From positions 28,846,501 to 28,910,500 of the forward strand of contig NC_091251.1 of the NCBI RefSeq assembly GCF_042477335.2: 64,000 bases of DNA. The letters are read 5' to 3'. The stretch is from Ovis canadensis (Eukaryota; Chordata; Mammalia; Artiodactyla; Bovidae). Below the pieces are notes generated by a model. It saw only the letters and a program-made list of their open reading frames with translations. It made no database searches and was not told where the DNA came from. Position numbers and translations under genes: made by a program. Shown piece by piece: positions 1 through 10,062 of the stretch. Positions within the stretch are counted from its first letter, which is position 1, and each line of letters opens with the position of its first letter.

Positions 1-600
1 ACAGAACAACATTTTCATCATTTGTGCTGGTGATTTCTCCAAAGCAGTGCCTTCTGAAAACCATCTTATAAAACTCCAGCTTTGTTGAAAATCACAGACC
101 TCATGTCATCACACACTGGCCTCCATCAGGGATTCCCCTGTGGCTCCAAAGATATCTAGGATTCTACAAACTTTTTATATTCTACACCTTGCCATATTTA
201 ATATTAGCAGCAGAGAAAGAGCCCTCTTTCTCGTTGCTGTATGAACTTTTTTATATTGCTATTTTTTTGTATATTTCTTATATACTTATAAACTAATTCA
301 TGCATGTGTTTGTCTTGGATAATTAATGAAAAATATATCTAGATCACGCTTTGCCTTTTATTGTGACTTTTCCACCTGTTGTCTGAATATTTCTTAAGGA
401 TTTATAAACAAAAAAAAATGCTGCTATTGATTAGCTGCGAGAATGCACTTTAGACATATATTGGACAATTCAACCTGAGATGTCAGAGACTCGCCAATAC
501 TAAAACCGTTTTAGGAAGGTGTTTGGAGTTTTGTATGTATGTACTTTCTGACATTTAGATACGCCAAAAGAAATGAAATAAAAGCACTAAGAAATACAAG
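1..600 (+). other. Probable 3' UTR and poly(A) end of an upstream gene (KIF23 by synteny)
   Basis: The stretch is AT-rich, has no significant ORF and no recognisable transposon. It ends with a canonical AATAAA signal at 577-582, followed by a GT-rich segment at about 605-630, the usual order for a + strand cleavage site near 597. In human, KIF23 (mitotic kinesin MKLP1) lies immediately upstream of RPLP1 in the same orientation, so this is inferred to be the end of its last exon. No KIF23 coding sequence is present, so the gene identity rests on synteny. Alternative: a terminal exon of an unrelated transcript, or an intergenic AT-rich stretch. Confidence 0.5.
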
Positions 601-1022
601 ATTATGTGATGGTGCTTTTGTGCTTTTCATTTAGCTGGCAATCATTTGTAGGGGAATGAAACAAAAGCACTAGAAACTGCTGTCACCATGCTGAGGATAC
701 CTGTTTCTATATGCAAAGAAACAGGTTTGCAAGGGGCTATTTACTCTGCTGAAAACCAGGAATACCCTCCAAGCCCACACAACCCACTGGTGCACTGGGG
801 TCCACAGGCCATCCTTTGTACATAAACTGTGTTTGACCTGGAATCCTCCTTTCATTCAGCTAACTTAGGGTTTCAAGAGCAGCACTCAGTCTGAGAATTT
901 TAAATTACTGGTATTATACCTGACTTCCACGTGCAGATAAAAAGTAGAGGAGCAAGTGATGGCGGCAGCCTGGCAGTGTGAGCTATTCCTTTTCTTTTAC
1001 TCACAGCTGACTGGTTGTTCAT
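601..1022. other. Intergenic, nothing recognised
   Basis: Apart from the GT-rich start that probably belongs to the preceding poly(A) signal, I see no exon, repeat family or structured element here. Confidence 0.5.
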
Positions 1023-1097
1023 GGGCTTCCCTGGTGGCTCAGACAGTAAAGACTGCCTGCAATGCAGGAGACCTGGGTTCAATCCCTGAGTCATTCA
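1023..1097 (+). repeat. Bov-tA SINE, 5' (tRNA-derived) part only
   Basis: This carries the typical head (CTTCCCTGGTGGCTCAGA, then the box-B-like GGTTCAATCCC) of the tRNA-derived bovine SINE. It stops after about 75 bases, so the Bov-A body is missing. Confidence 0.85.
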
Positions 1098-1789
1098 TAA
1101 CTGAACGAAAGTTTCTCTGTACACTACACCAGAACATGCAAAAGATTTCTACCAAAAAGTGCTTCAGAACATAGGTGGGGAGACCTTAGCAGGACTGTGG
1201 ACCCAAGAGTTCCAGAGCCTACCTCACCCCCACACGCTGGGAGGAGGGGCAGAAGCCAGACTGGAGCGTGTGGAGACTGGAGAGTGTGCGGGAGAGGGCA
1301 TCTGTGGGGAGACAGGCAACGGCTGGGGGACAGAAACCAGTTTGGAGGCCGAAGAGGAGCAGCAACACACGGGGCTTCCACTGCCAGGGACCACCGCCGC
1401 CTCCCTCAGAGGTCTTAAGGTGACCGCCCGGCTGGGCACAGCTGGAGGAACCTGTTTCTTTCTAGCAGCACTCACTCTTCAGGCGCGACTGGTGGGAGTG
1501 GGGAGACGAGAACAAGGGCGCTGAAGGATCTCACGCCCTGCTGCCTGCCTTGGGTTTCAGCGGGAGATCTGTGCGTGGCCCTCTGGGGGGCTTACCGCAG
1601 TGGAGGGTTCCCCCTGCCTACTGTGGACAATCATGGGTGCTAAGCCCATGCCTGGCCCACTCTGCTGCCAGCTTTTTCTAGGCTGACTTTTTAACAGGCT
1701 CTCGGTGGCATGGCCCTAGAGCCAGCTCAGGTAGAGAAACCAAAAATTGAGCTATGCCGCCACCTTGTGGAGAACAAGAGAAAGGTCTC
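1098..1789. other. Unassigned GC-richer segment, possibly an L1 5' UTR
   Basis: The GC content is higher than in the flanks and several overlapping ORFs are open, but none resembles a known protein. Because an old L1 body follows directly, part of this may be a degraded L1 5' region. A CTCF-like site on the minus strand lies at 1756-1770. Confidence 0.3.
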
Positions 1790-2880
1790 TAATGGTCCGT
1801 GTTGAACTGGAACATCTAACAACTAGTAAGAAAGAGGTGTGCTACTTGAAACTCAGCGGCAGAGGCACATTTTTACCAAACTGAAAAAATCACAGTGATA
1901 TGGAATCCCAAAGAGAAAAACAATAATAATTCTTCAGCAACTGAGTCCACAGGTACAGTGATCTGAGAGAAATCCATAGGCACTGTGATCTGATAAAAAT
2001 TAGAAACAGCTGTGATGAAGGTACTAGAACGCTTATGCAGTTATTTACCAAATACAGATGTTCTTTACCAAATATATTGAATTTTCAAAAAGAACCAAAT
2101 TCTTCAGCTGAAGAATTCAATGAATGAGATCAAGAATATGTAGAAAGCTTAGGGAATCAGGCAGATGAAATCTGGGAAAGCAACTTGATTCTTAAAAGGT
2201 GAAGAAAACCCAAGAGAACTCTGATACGTGATGAGTTGAGAAAAACAAATGTGAGGAATAATGGTCTATCAGAAGAAGCAAAGAGGGAGAGGAGAGCAGA
2301 GAGTGTATATTTAAAGAAATAGCCGAGACCTTCCCAAGCCAGGCAGGAAACTGGACCTAAAAGCCCAACAGGACACACTATTATCTCAATGCCAAAAGAC
2401 CTTCTCCAATTACATCAAAAGTCGTTAAAAAAAAAAATCATAAAGTCAACAGTGGGGAGAAAAAGTAACTTACAAACGAATGCTTGCAAGGCTATCCGTG
2501 GACATCCCAGCAGAAATCCTACAGCCCAGGACAAAGTGGAATGACATATTCACAGTGTGGAAGATAAATATGGCTGGCCAAGAATACTTCACCCAGCAAA
2601 GCTGACCTGCAGCTATGAAGGAGAAATAAAGGCTTTCCCAGACACACAAAACCTGCCTTACAGGAAATGTTAAAAGGAGTTCTCAAGCTGAGATAAAATG
2701 GTGCTAACTAGTGACATAGAAACAAAGTGCACATCAAAAGAAGAAAACTGTGACATCGAAAGGGTAAAAGGGGAGGAATAAAAAGGGTTGGGCCATTACA
2801 GGCGAACGAAAACAAGATGCTATCAGCATGAGGAGGACTGCTTTACTCACGAGATGTATTATGAAAGCTGCAAAGTAAGA
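1790..2880 (+). repeat. Old L1 fragment, 5'/ORF1-proximal part
   Basis: The + strand matches the 5'/ORF1-proximal segment of old mammalian L1 elements. A translation with stops includes a tract on the pattern DIPAEILQPR...WNDIF, then QEYFTQQS and a run ending near KRSSQAE, typical of that region. It is riddled with stops and indels. The BovB copy that follows appears to have inserted into it, because similar L1 sequence resumes at about 3605. Confidence 0.65.
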
Positions 2881-2882
2881 GG

Positions 2883-3604
2883 GGAGTGAAAAAGCTGGCC
2901 TGAAACTCAGCATCCAAAAACTAGGATCATGGCATCGGGTCCCATCACTTCATGGCAAACAGAGGGGAAGAAGTGGAAGCAGTAACAGATTTTTATCTTC
3001 TTGGGCTCCAAAACCACTGCAGATGGTGGCTGCAGCCGTGAAATTAAGAGATGCCTGCTCCTTGGAAGGAAAGCTATGACAAACCTAGACAGCATATTAA
3101 AAAGCAGAGACATCACTTTGCCAAAAAAGATCCTCATAGTCAAAGCTATGGTTTTTCCACTAGTCGTGTGTGGATGTGAGAGTTGGATCATAAAGAAGGC
3201 TGAGCGCCGAAGAACTGATGCTTTTGAACTTGGAGAAGACTCTTGAGAGTTCCTTGGACAGCAAGGATATCAAATTAGTCAATTCTAAAAGAAATTACCC
3301 TGAATATTCATTGGAAAGACATGCTGAAGCTGAAGCTCCAATACTTTGGCCACCTGATGTGAAGAGCTAACTCTGGAAAAGACCCTGATCCGGGGGAAGA
3401 TTGAAGGAGGCAAAAGGGGAAGGGGGTGGCAGAGGATGAGGTGGTTAGACGACATCACTGGATGCAATGGACGTGAGTTTGAGCAAACTCTGGGAGATGG
3501 TCAAGGACAGAGGAGACTGGTGTGCTGCAACCCATGGGGTCACAAAGAGTTGGACACGACTGAGTGACTGAACAACCACCACCACCGCAAAGCAAAAAAA
3601 AAAA
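2883..3604 (+). repeat. BovB (RTE) LINE, 5'-truncated 3' end
   Basis: Translation shows the BovB segment downstream of the reverse transcriptase (SRDITLPKKI, VKAMVFPLVVCGCESW, IIKKAERRR). The element ends in the standard BovB tail (GTTGGACACGACTGAGTGAC) plus an A-rich run at 3592-3604. Frameshifts and stops make it non-coding. It sits between two parts of an older L1, so it is the younger insertion. Confidence 0.9.
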
Positions 3605-3804
3605 CCAGGCAAGAAACATTATAAAGAAAAAATGAGCAGACAGCAAATCACTAAGGAAAACTACAAAGGAAACTTTACAAAGGTAGAAACAGGAACAAGA
3701 TAAAAAAACAAGGCAAATGATAAGATAGCAATAGTGAGTCCTTATCAATAATCACTGCAAATGCATTATGTTACTTATAGACAGAAGCAAAAAAATAAAA
3801 AATA
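3605..3804 (+). repeat. Old L1 fragment, probable ORF1/ORF2 junction region
   Basis: A-rich sequence resembling the start of L1 ORF2 (around TATCAATAATCACTGCAAATGC). It is probably the continuation of the L1 interrupted at 2880. Confidence 0.5.
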
Positions 3805-4095
3805 TTACAGAAATGAGCCCATTTACAAAACAGACTCACAGACTAGAAAACAAATTTATGGTTAACAAAGGGGAGGGATAAATCAGGAGTTTGGGACTGA
3901 CATACGCACTTTTATATTTAAAATAGGTAACCAACAAAGGCCTACTGTGTATAGCACAGGGAAATCTAAACGGGAAAAGAGTCTGAAAAATAGATACGTG
4001 TATATGCAGAACTGAGCCACTCTGCTGTACGCCTGAAACCAGCACGACATTCTTAATCAACTACACTCCAATATAAAACAAACTTTAAAAAGAGG
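3805..4095 (+). repeat. Artiodactyl L1 3' UTR and tail
   Basis: It carries hallmarks of the artiodactyl L1 3' end: TAACAAAGGGGAGGGATAAA, ACTGTGTATAGCACAGGGAA, TGTACGCCTGAAACCAGCA, and the ending CTACACTCCAATATAAAACA. No coding capacity is left. Confidence 0.85.
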
Positions 4096-5048
4096 ACTGA
4101 GTCAGGAAGAAACAGGTAACATGAGCAGGCCAATAATAACCAAATAGATTGAATTAGTAATCATAAACCTAGCAGAGAAAACCACAGGACAAGAGGGCGA
4201 CACTGAAGGATTCTACCATTCAAGGAATCATCATCAATCCTTCTGAAACTCTTAGAAAAGTTTGAGAAGGGAATACTTCCAAACTCATTCTATGAGACCG
4301 GCATTAACCTGAAACCAAAGCCAGATAAGGACATAACAAGAAACGAAAAGGACAGATCAGTACCCCTGATGAATACAGGAACAGAAAATCTCAATAAAGT
4401 ATCAGCAAACTGCATTCAAGAACCCTTACGAACTGTATACCATGACCAAGTGGGATTTATGCCTTGTATGTAAGAATGGCTCAACATACATGAATCAATA
4501 AATGTAATACACATTAACAAAAGATAAAAATCACACGGTCATCTCAACAGATGCAGAAAAGCTGTTTGACAAAATACAACATCCTTTCGTGATTAAAAAA
4601 ACCTTAGCAGACTGGGTGCAGAAGGAACATACCTAAATATAAAGAAGCTCATGAATAACAAACAGTTAACATACTTTCACTGGAGAAAGAAAGCTTTTCT
4701 TCTAAGATCAGGAATAAGACAAGGCTGACTATTCTCATTATTCTTATTCAATATAGTATTGGAAGCCCTAGCTAGAATAATTAGGCAAGACAAAGAAATC
4801 TTTCTGAATACAATGAAAACACTACCTTGAAAAGATATCTAACCCCCGTGTTCATTGCAGCATTATTTACAATAGCCAGTAGTCTACCAACCAATGAATG
4901 GACAAAGAAAACATGTTATATATAATCACAGTGAAATACTATTCAACTATTAACAAGTAATAAAATCCTGCCATTTGAGACAACATGGATAAACACTGAG
5001 CACATTTTGTTAAGTGAGGTAAGTTAGACAAGTACTGTCTGATGTAAC
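4096..5048 (+). repeat. L1 ORF2 fragments (reverse transcriptase and C-terminal parts), degraded
   Basis: Sequence up to about 4805 corresponds to the L1 ORF2 reverse-transcriptase region, with a recognisable 'DKIQHPF' neighbourhood and RQG motif. From 4806 it jumps to the ORF2 3' end (CATTATTTACAATAGCCAG and the ACAACATGGATAAACACTGAG region), so several hundred bases are deleted internally. Many stops. Confidence 0.75.
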
Positions 5049-6850
5049 TTATACACCCATCTGAATGCAGAGTTCCAAAGAATAGCAAGGAGAGATAAGA
5101 AAGCCTTCCTAAGTGAACAAGGCAAAGAAAGAGAGGAAAATAATAGAATGAGAAAGACTATAAAGATCTCTTCAAGAAAATTAGAGATACCAAGGGAACA
5201 TTTCATGCAAAGACGGGCACAATAAAGGACAGAAACAATATGGACCTCACAGAAGCAGAAGTTATTAAGAAGAGGTGGCAAGAATACACAGAACTATACA
5301 AAAAAGATCTTAATGACCCAGATAACCACGATGGTGTGATTACTCACCTAGAACCAGACAACCTGGAGTGCAAAGTCAAGTGGGCTGTAGGAAGCATCAC
5401 TATGAACAAAGCTAGTGAATGTGATGGAATTCCAGCTGAGCTATTTCAAATCCTAAAAGATAACGTTGTAAAAGTGCTGCACTCAATATGCCAGCAAATC
5501 TGGAAAACTCTATGTGGCCACAGGACTGGAAATGGTCAGTTTTCATTCCAATCCCAAAGAAAGGCAATGCCAAAGAGTGTTACAACTACCGCACAGTTGC
5601 ATTCATCTCACACGCTAGCAAAGTAATGCTCAAAATTATCCAAGCTAGGCTTCAATAGTACATGAGCCGGGAACTTCCAGATGTTCGAGCTGGATTTAGA
5701 AAAGGCAGAGGAACTAGAGATCAAATTGCCAACATCTGTTGGATCATAGAAAAAGCAAGAGAGTTCCCGAAAAACATCTTCTTCTGCTTCATTGACTACG
5801 GTAAAGCCTTTGACTGTGTGGATCACAACTAACTGTGGAAAATTCTTAAAGAGATGGAAATACCAGACCACCTGACCTGCCTCCTGAGAAATCTGAGTGG
5901 AGGTCAGGAAGCAATCGTTAGCACCAGACATGGAACAACGGACTGGTTCCAAATTGGGAAAGGGGTACGTCAAGGCTGTATATTGTCACCCTGCTAATTT
6001 AACCCTATACAGACTACATCATGCAAAATGCTAGGATGGATGAAGCACAAGCTGGAATCAAGATTGCTAGGAGAAATATCAATAACCTCAGATATGCAGG
6101 TGACACCACCCTTATGGCAAAAAGTGAAGAGGAACTAAAGAACCTCTTGATGAGACTGAAAGAGGAGAGTGAAAAAGTTGGCTTAAAACTCAACAATCAA
6201 AAAACTAAGGTCATGGCATCTGGTCCCATCACTTCATGGCAAACAGATGGGGAAACAATGGAAACAGTGATAGACTTTATTTTCTTGGGCTCCCAAATCA
6301 CTCCCATGACTGCAGCCATGAAATTAAAAGACGCTTGCTCCTTTGAAGAAAAGCTATGACTAACCTAGACAGCATATTAAAAAGCAGAGACATTACTTTG
6401 CTGACAAAGGTCTATAATAGTCAAAGCTATGGTTTTTCCAGTAGTCATATGTGGATATGAGAGCTGGACCATAAAGAAAGCTAAGCATCAAATAATTGAT
6501 ACTTTTGAACTGTGGTGTTGGAGAAAACTCTTGAGAGTCTCCTGGACTGAAAGAAGATCAAACCAGTCAATCCTAAAGGAAATCAGCCCTGAATACTCAC
6601 TGGAAGGACCGATGCTGATGGTCCAACACTTTGGCTTCTGATTTGAAGAACTGACTCACTAGAAAACACCCTGATGCTGGGGAAGGTTGAAGGCAGGAGA
6701 AGGGGACGACAGAGGATGAGATGGTTGGATGGCATCACCGACTCAACGGACATGAGTTTGAGCGAGCTCCTGGAGTTGGTGAAGGACAGGGAGGCCTGGT
6801 GTCGTGCAGTCCATGGGGTTGCAAAGAGTTGACGTGACTGAGAGACTGAA
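5049..6850 (+). repeat. BovB (RTE) LINE, longest copy in the window, coding region dead
   Basis: About 1.8 kb spanning the region before the reverse transcriptase to the 3' tail. Translation shows ASECDGIPAELFQ, CFIDYGKAFDCVDHN and a catalytic-box segment NLRYAGDTTLM. Working RTE enzymes have YADD in that box, so the second aspartate-pair position is altered. There is a stop directly after DCVDHN and others before and after. The 5' end is missing relative to the usual length of roughly 3.2 kb. Confidence 0.92.
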
Positions 6851-7009
6851 TCCAAACTTGTAAAACTCAAGAGTATTATGGTGGTTACTTGGGCCTAGGA
6901 GGTGGGAGGACCCGACAGATGTTACGTTTACTACATGCAACAAGTATAAATGAGCCCTAGAGATGGAGCGCACAGTACAGTGAATGCAGACAACAGTGCT
7001 GTACTGTGA

Positions 7010-7230
7010 GGAGCTTCCCAGGTGGCTCAGTGGTAAAGGATTTACCTGCCAATGCAGGGGACGCAGGAGACACAGGTTCAGTCCCCGGGTTGGGAAGGTG
7101 CCCTGGAGAAGGAAATGGCAGCCCATTCCAGTATTCTTGTCTGGGGAGTCCCATGGACAGAGGGGTCTGGTGGGCTACAGTTCACAGAGTCGTGAAGAGT
7201 CGCACACGACTGAGCACGCAGCACGCACAC
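7010..7230 (+). repeat. Bov-tA SINE, full length
   Basis: Complete tRNA-like head (CTTCCCAGGTGGCTCAGTGG, box-B-like GGTTCAGTCCC) plus Bov-A body ending CGCACACGACTGAGCACG. Inserted in an L1 3' UTR. Confidence 0.93.
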
Positions 7231-7334
7231 ACTGTATCATAAATGTCAAACCTGCTGAGAGACTAGAGCTTGATTATTCCAACCGGTAAAAAGAAATAAT
7301 TCTGAAATGTGATACAGGGGCTAATTATTACTAC

Positions 7335-7542
7335 GTGCACGGGTGCTCATTCTTGTCTGATTCTTCACAGCCTCACCGACTGCAGCCCGTCAGGCTCCGC
7401 TGTCCGTGGGATTCTCCAGGCGAGATTACTGCAGTGGGTTGCCATTTCCTTCTCCAGGGAAATCTTCCCCACCCAGGGACAGAACCCGCATCTCCTGCAT
7501 TGGCAGGCAGATTCTTTTATCACTACGCCGCCTGGGAAGCCC
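7335..7542 (-). repeat. Bov-tA SINE, minus strand, with 12-bp target-site duplication
   Basis: Reverse-oriented SINE ending at the tRNA-like head (CGCCGCCTGGGAAGCCC). The identical 12-mer AATTATTACTAC flanks it at 7323-7334 and 7543-7554. Removing the element and one repeat restores a continuous L1 3' UTR. Confidence 0.93.
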
Positions 7543-7754
7543 AATTATTACTACAGTGGCAATCATTACAATACATAAATGATCTAATTATACGAGATGT
7601 TGTATACCTTAAATTTACACAATGTTACATGTCAAATGTATTTTAATAAAAAATGAAAAGTAGATTCTTGCAATTGTAAAAAAAAAAAAAAGCACTAGAT
7701 AATATAAAAATAATTTGCCACAAAATGACAAATTCAGTGAATTTCCATGACAAC

Positions 7755-7967
7755 TATATGTGCTAAAGCACTTCAGTCATGTCTGACTCTGTGTGACCCT
7801 GTGGACCGCAGCCCGCCAGGCTCCTCTGTCAGTGGGATTCTCCAGGCAAGGATACTGGCGTGGGTTGTGATGCCCTCCTCCAGGGGATCTTTCCCACCCA
7901 GGAATCTAACCCAGGTCTCCTGCACTGTAGGCAGGTAGTCTACCCCTAGTGCCACCTGGGAAGCCCA
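7755..7967 (-). repeat. Bov-tA SINE, minus strand
   Basis: Reads in reverse from CACTTCAGTCATGTCTGACT to the head complement GTGCCACCTGGGAAGCCC. Full or nearly full length. Confidence 0.92.
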
Positions 7968-8102
7968 GAATATCTATGTATTAACTATGCTCTTCTAGAC
8001 ATTTCAACAAAAAACATGGTTTTGGGACAAAATCAGACATAGTACTATGGAACACCATGATGACACAGCCATTCTTAGCTGAGTGAACATACATTTTTCT
8101 GG

Positions 8103-9190
8103 TTTTTTTTTTTTTTTTGAGGCTGATTTTTTAATTACTAAAATTTTTACTAAACCACAAGTTTGTGTACACGAAACACAGTGAGGCCCACCAACACCAA
8201 AACTAATTAGAGTCTGGAACGGAGAAAAGTTTATTACAGATTCATACAAGGAGATGGGTACCTTATGCCCTAAGAACCCCAAAGTTACTGAAAGCTTTCA
8301 GCAAGGTCCTTTATTCAGCAAGCCCCTTTCAAAGCAAAAGGTGAGGGAGGGGCATGGTTAGTTGCTGCAAACTTCCTGGTGTCCAATCCTTTGTTCTTGA
8401 GGTCAGGTCATGGTCCCATAACGATGTTCCTGTAAACCTCTACCAGATGAATGTTATTCTCTGTCCTGATCAGAAAGGGTAAAGTCCCAAGGCACAGCTT
8501 TCACCCTCCAAGGTCCCCGTCCTGCCTAAGAGGAGGCAGAACTCAGCTGGCAGCTCCTTCAGGGCCAGGTTCCCACAACCTGCCCAGCTGTCATCCCTGA
8601 GCTCACCCAACCCACACTGGCTCTGTCTCCTCAGGCTGCGCAAATGGGGGACACCGGGTCTCACAGACTGCAGTCCAGGCAGATGGCCACTGCTAGAAGG
8701 TCACAGAGACAGGGTTGGGAGAGAGGCCCATCGGTGCCTCCAGGTCTGGGCCATGGCTAATGGAGGCCCTTAGTGAGGGCTCTGGAGCTCTGCAGGACGT
8801 GGTCCCCAGTCCGTTCCTGGGCCCTCCAGCTCACTTGCTGGCCCAAGGCTGGGTGAGCAGTAGGGGCCACTAGGAGAAGGCCTGACCCTGCCTCTTAACT
8901 CACTCTCCACCTGATGACCACCACACCTCCGACCCTTGGCTAAATCAGTTCCCTAACGGTCTCCTAACGGTCCCCCATCAACAGGTACTTGTGAGCAGGG
9001 CCCACTGCGGCACTGACCAAGAGCTCAGCAGGACACCAACAGTCACTCACTGACAGCTGGTTGCTAGAGGGCAGGGCCCACTGAGGCACCAGAGCAGTGG
9101 CTGAGCAAGACCTGTCGCCCGGTAACTGGGAGCAGAATAAGGAGCACAGCAACGGCTGCCTCCTAAGGACTGTGCTCATCTTGCTCCCTT
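8103..9190 (-). mobile_element. Candidate endogenous-retrovirus LTR, minus strand, ending in an A-run
   Basis: On the minus strand this stretch is GC-balanced, contains two AATAAA-type signals near its 3' end (TGCTGAATAAAGG at about 8309-8321 and TCTGTAATAAACTTTTC at about 8228-8244), then a short T/G-rich tail and a 15-base A run (T run at 8102-8118). That order resembles a ruminant class II ERV long terminal repeat. A 20-bp word, GCAGGGCCCACTG followed by GGCAC, recurs at 8995-9014 and 9071-9090 (one mismatch). No gag, pol or env coding sequence is adjacent, and I found no clear target-site duplication. It could instead be an unrelated retroposed transcript. Confidence 0.45.
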
Positions 9191-9204
9191 ACAAAATGAC
9201 AGTT

Positions 9205-9345
9205 TACCTGTTTTTTAAAATTTTATTTAATTTTAATTGAAGGATAACTGCTTTACAATACTGTGTTGGTTTCTGCCATACATCAAGATGAATCAGACAT
9301 AGGTCTATATATGTCCCCTCTCTCTTGAAACTCCCTCCCACCCAA
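9205..9345 (-). repeat. Artiodactyl L1 3' end, minus strand
   Basis: Reverse-oriented L1 tail: TTTAATTTTAATTGAAGGAT, CTTTACAATACTGTGTTGG, ATCAAGATGAATCAGACATA. A similar copy lies at 53766. Confidence 0.8.
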
Positions 9346-9565
9346 TATTTATTTTATTATTATTAATAGTGAAGGTGTGATATTATTCCTAGCAAAAAGC
9401 ATATCCAAATGTTAGGCAAAAAGACAAAATCCGCTTATTTGTAAGCAAGGTCATATGTTTGTTTCTAGAATGCTTCAGAGTACCTCTCTTAATAGCTGTT
9501 ACTCTATTTCTTGACTATTTTTAATTTTTTAAATGTCACATTGCTTAGTCTTTCGAAAAAAAATT
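9346..9565. other. AT-rich intergenic, nothing recognised
   Basis: I see no gene or repeat family in this stretch. Confidence 0.4.
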
Positions 9566-9660
9566 ATTTTTTTTGGCCTCACTACACCATTTGCGATCTT
9601 AGTTCCTCCATCAGGGATTGAACCCGGGTCTCTAACAGTGGAAACGCTAGAATCCCCGTG
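9566..9660 (-). repeat. CHR-family SINE fragment, minus strand
   Basis: GGCCTCACTACACCATTTGC, GGGATTGAACCCGGGTCTC and the A/T-rich lead identify the cetartiodactyl tRNA-derived CHR SINE in reverse. The end is degraded. Confidence 0.75.
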
Positions 9661-9881
9661 AAATAGATCTTAACAGGAAGTTTTTACTATGCTATGGGAA
9701 CATGGGATAGTAGAATTTGTCTGAAGTAAGAGTATGTTGAATCCGTAAGTCTCTGAAAGGGAAATGCATCAGCAACTGATGTTTTGCTCAGACAGTTCAA
9801 AATAGTCACAAAGAACAGCTGCAGTTAATTGGGTGCTCGGTCTCTGACACCTGTAAGGGTGTTATTTGCCATTTACAGGTG

Positions 9882-10062
9882 AAGTGGACCGGAGGCGAAG
9901 GGAAGGGGGCGGCAGAGGATGAGATGGTTAGATGGCCTCACTGACTCCGTGGACATGAATCTGAGCAAACTTCAGGAGACAGTGGAAGACAGAGGATCCT
10001 GGGGAGCTGCAGTTCATGGGGTAGCAAAGAGTTGGACACAACTTAGCAACTGAACAACAACA
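9882..10062 (+). repeat. BovB LINE, 3' tail
   Basis: Contains the BovB 3' end (GGCAGAGGATGAGATGGTTA; GTTGGACACAACTTAGCAAC; ACAACAACATC terminus). Only about 180 bases remain. Confidence 0.88.

Larger units (their letters stand above)
6851..7690 (+). repeat. L1M-type 3' UTR split by two SINE insertions
   Basis: Pieces at 6851-7009, 7231-7322 and 7555-7690 read as one L1 3' end (TGCTGAGAGACTAGAGCTTG; then ATGTGATACAGGGGC; then GTTGTATACCTTAAATTTAC, ATGTCAAATGTATTTTAATA and a poly(A) run at about 7677-7691). The two SINEs at 7010-7230 and 7335-7542 interrupt it, which orders the insertions in time. Confidence 0.8.

Noticed and set aside
5240-5626. 128-aa ORF with sense-looking residues
   Set aside because: It is the region preceding the reverse transcriptase of a dead BovB element, not a host gene.
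7010-7090. tRNA-like sequence with A- and B-box-like motifs (also at other SINE heads)
   Set aside because: It is the tRNA-derived head of Bov-tA, with no intact cloverleaf or terminator, and recurs throughout the window.
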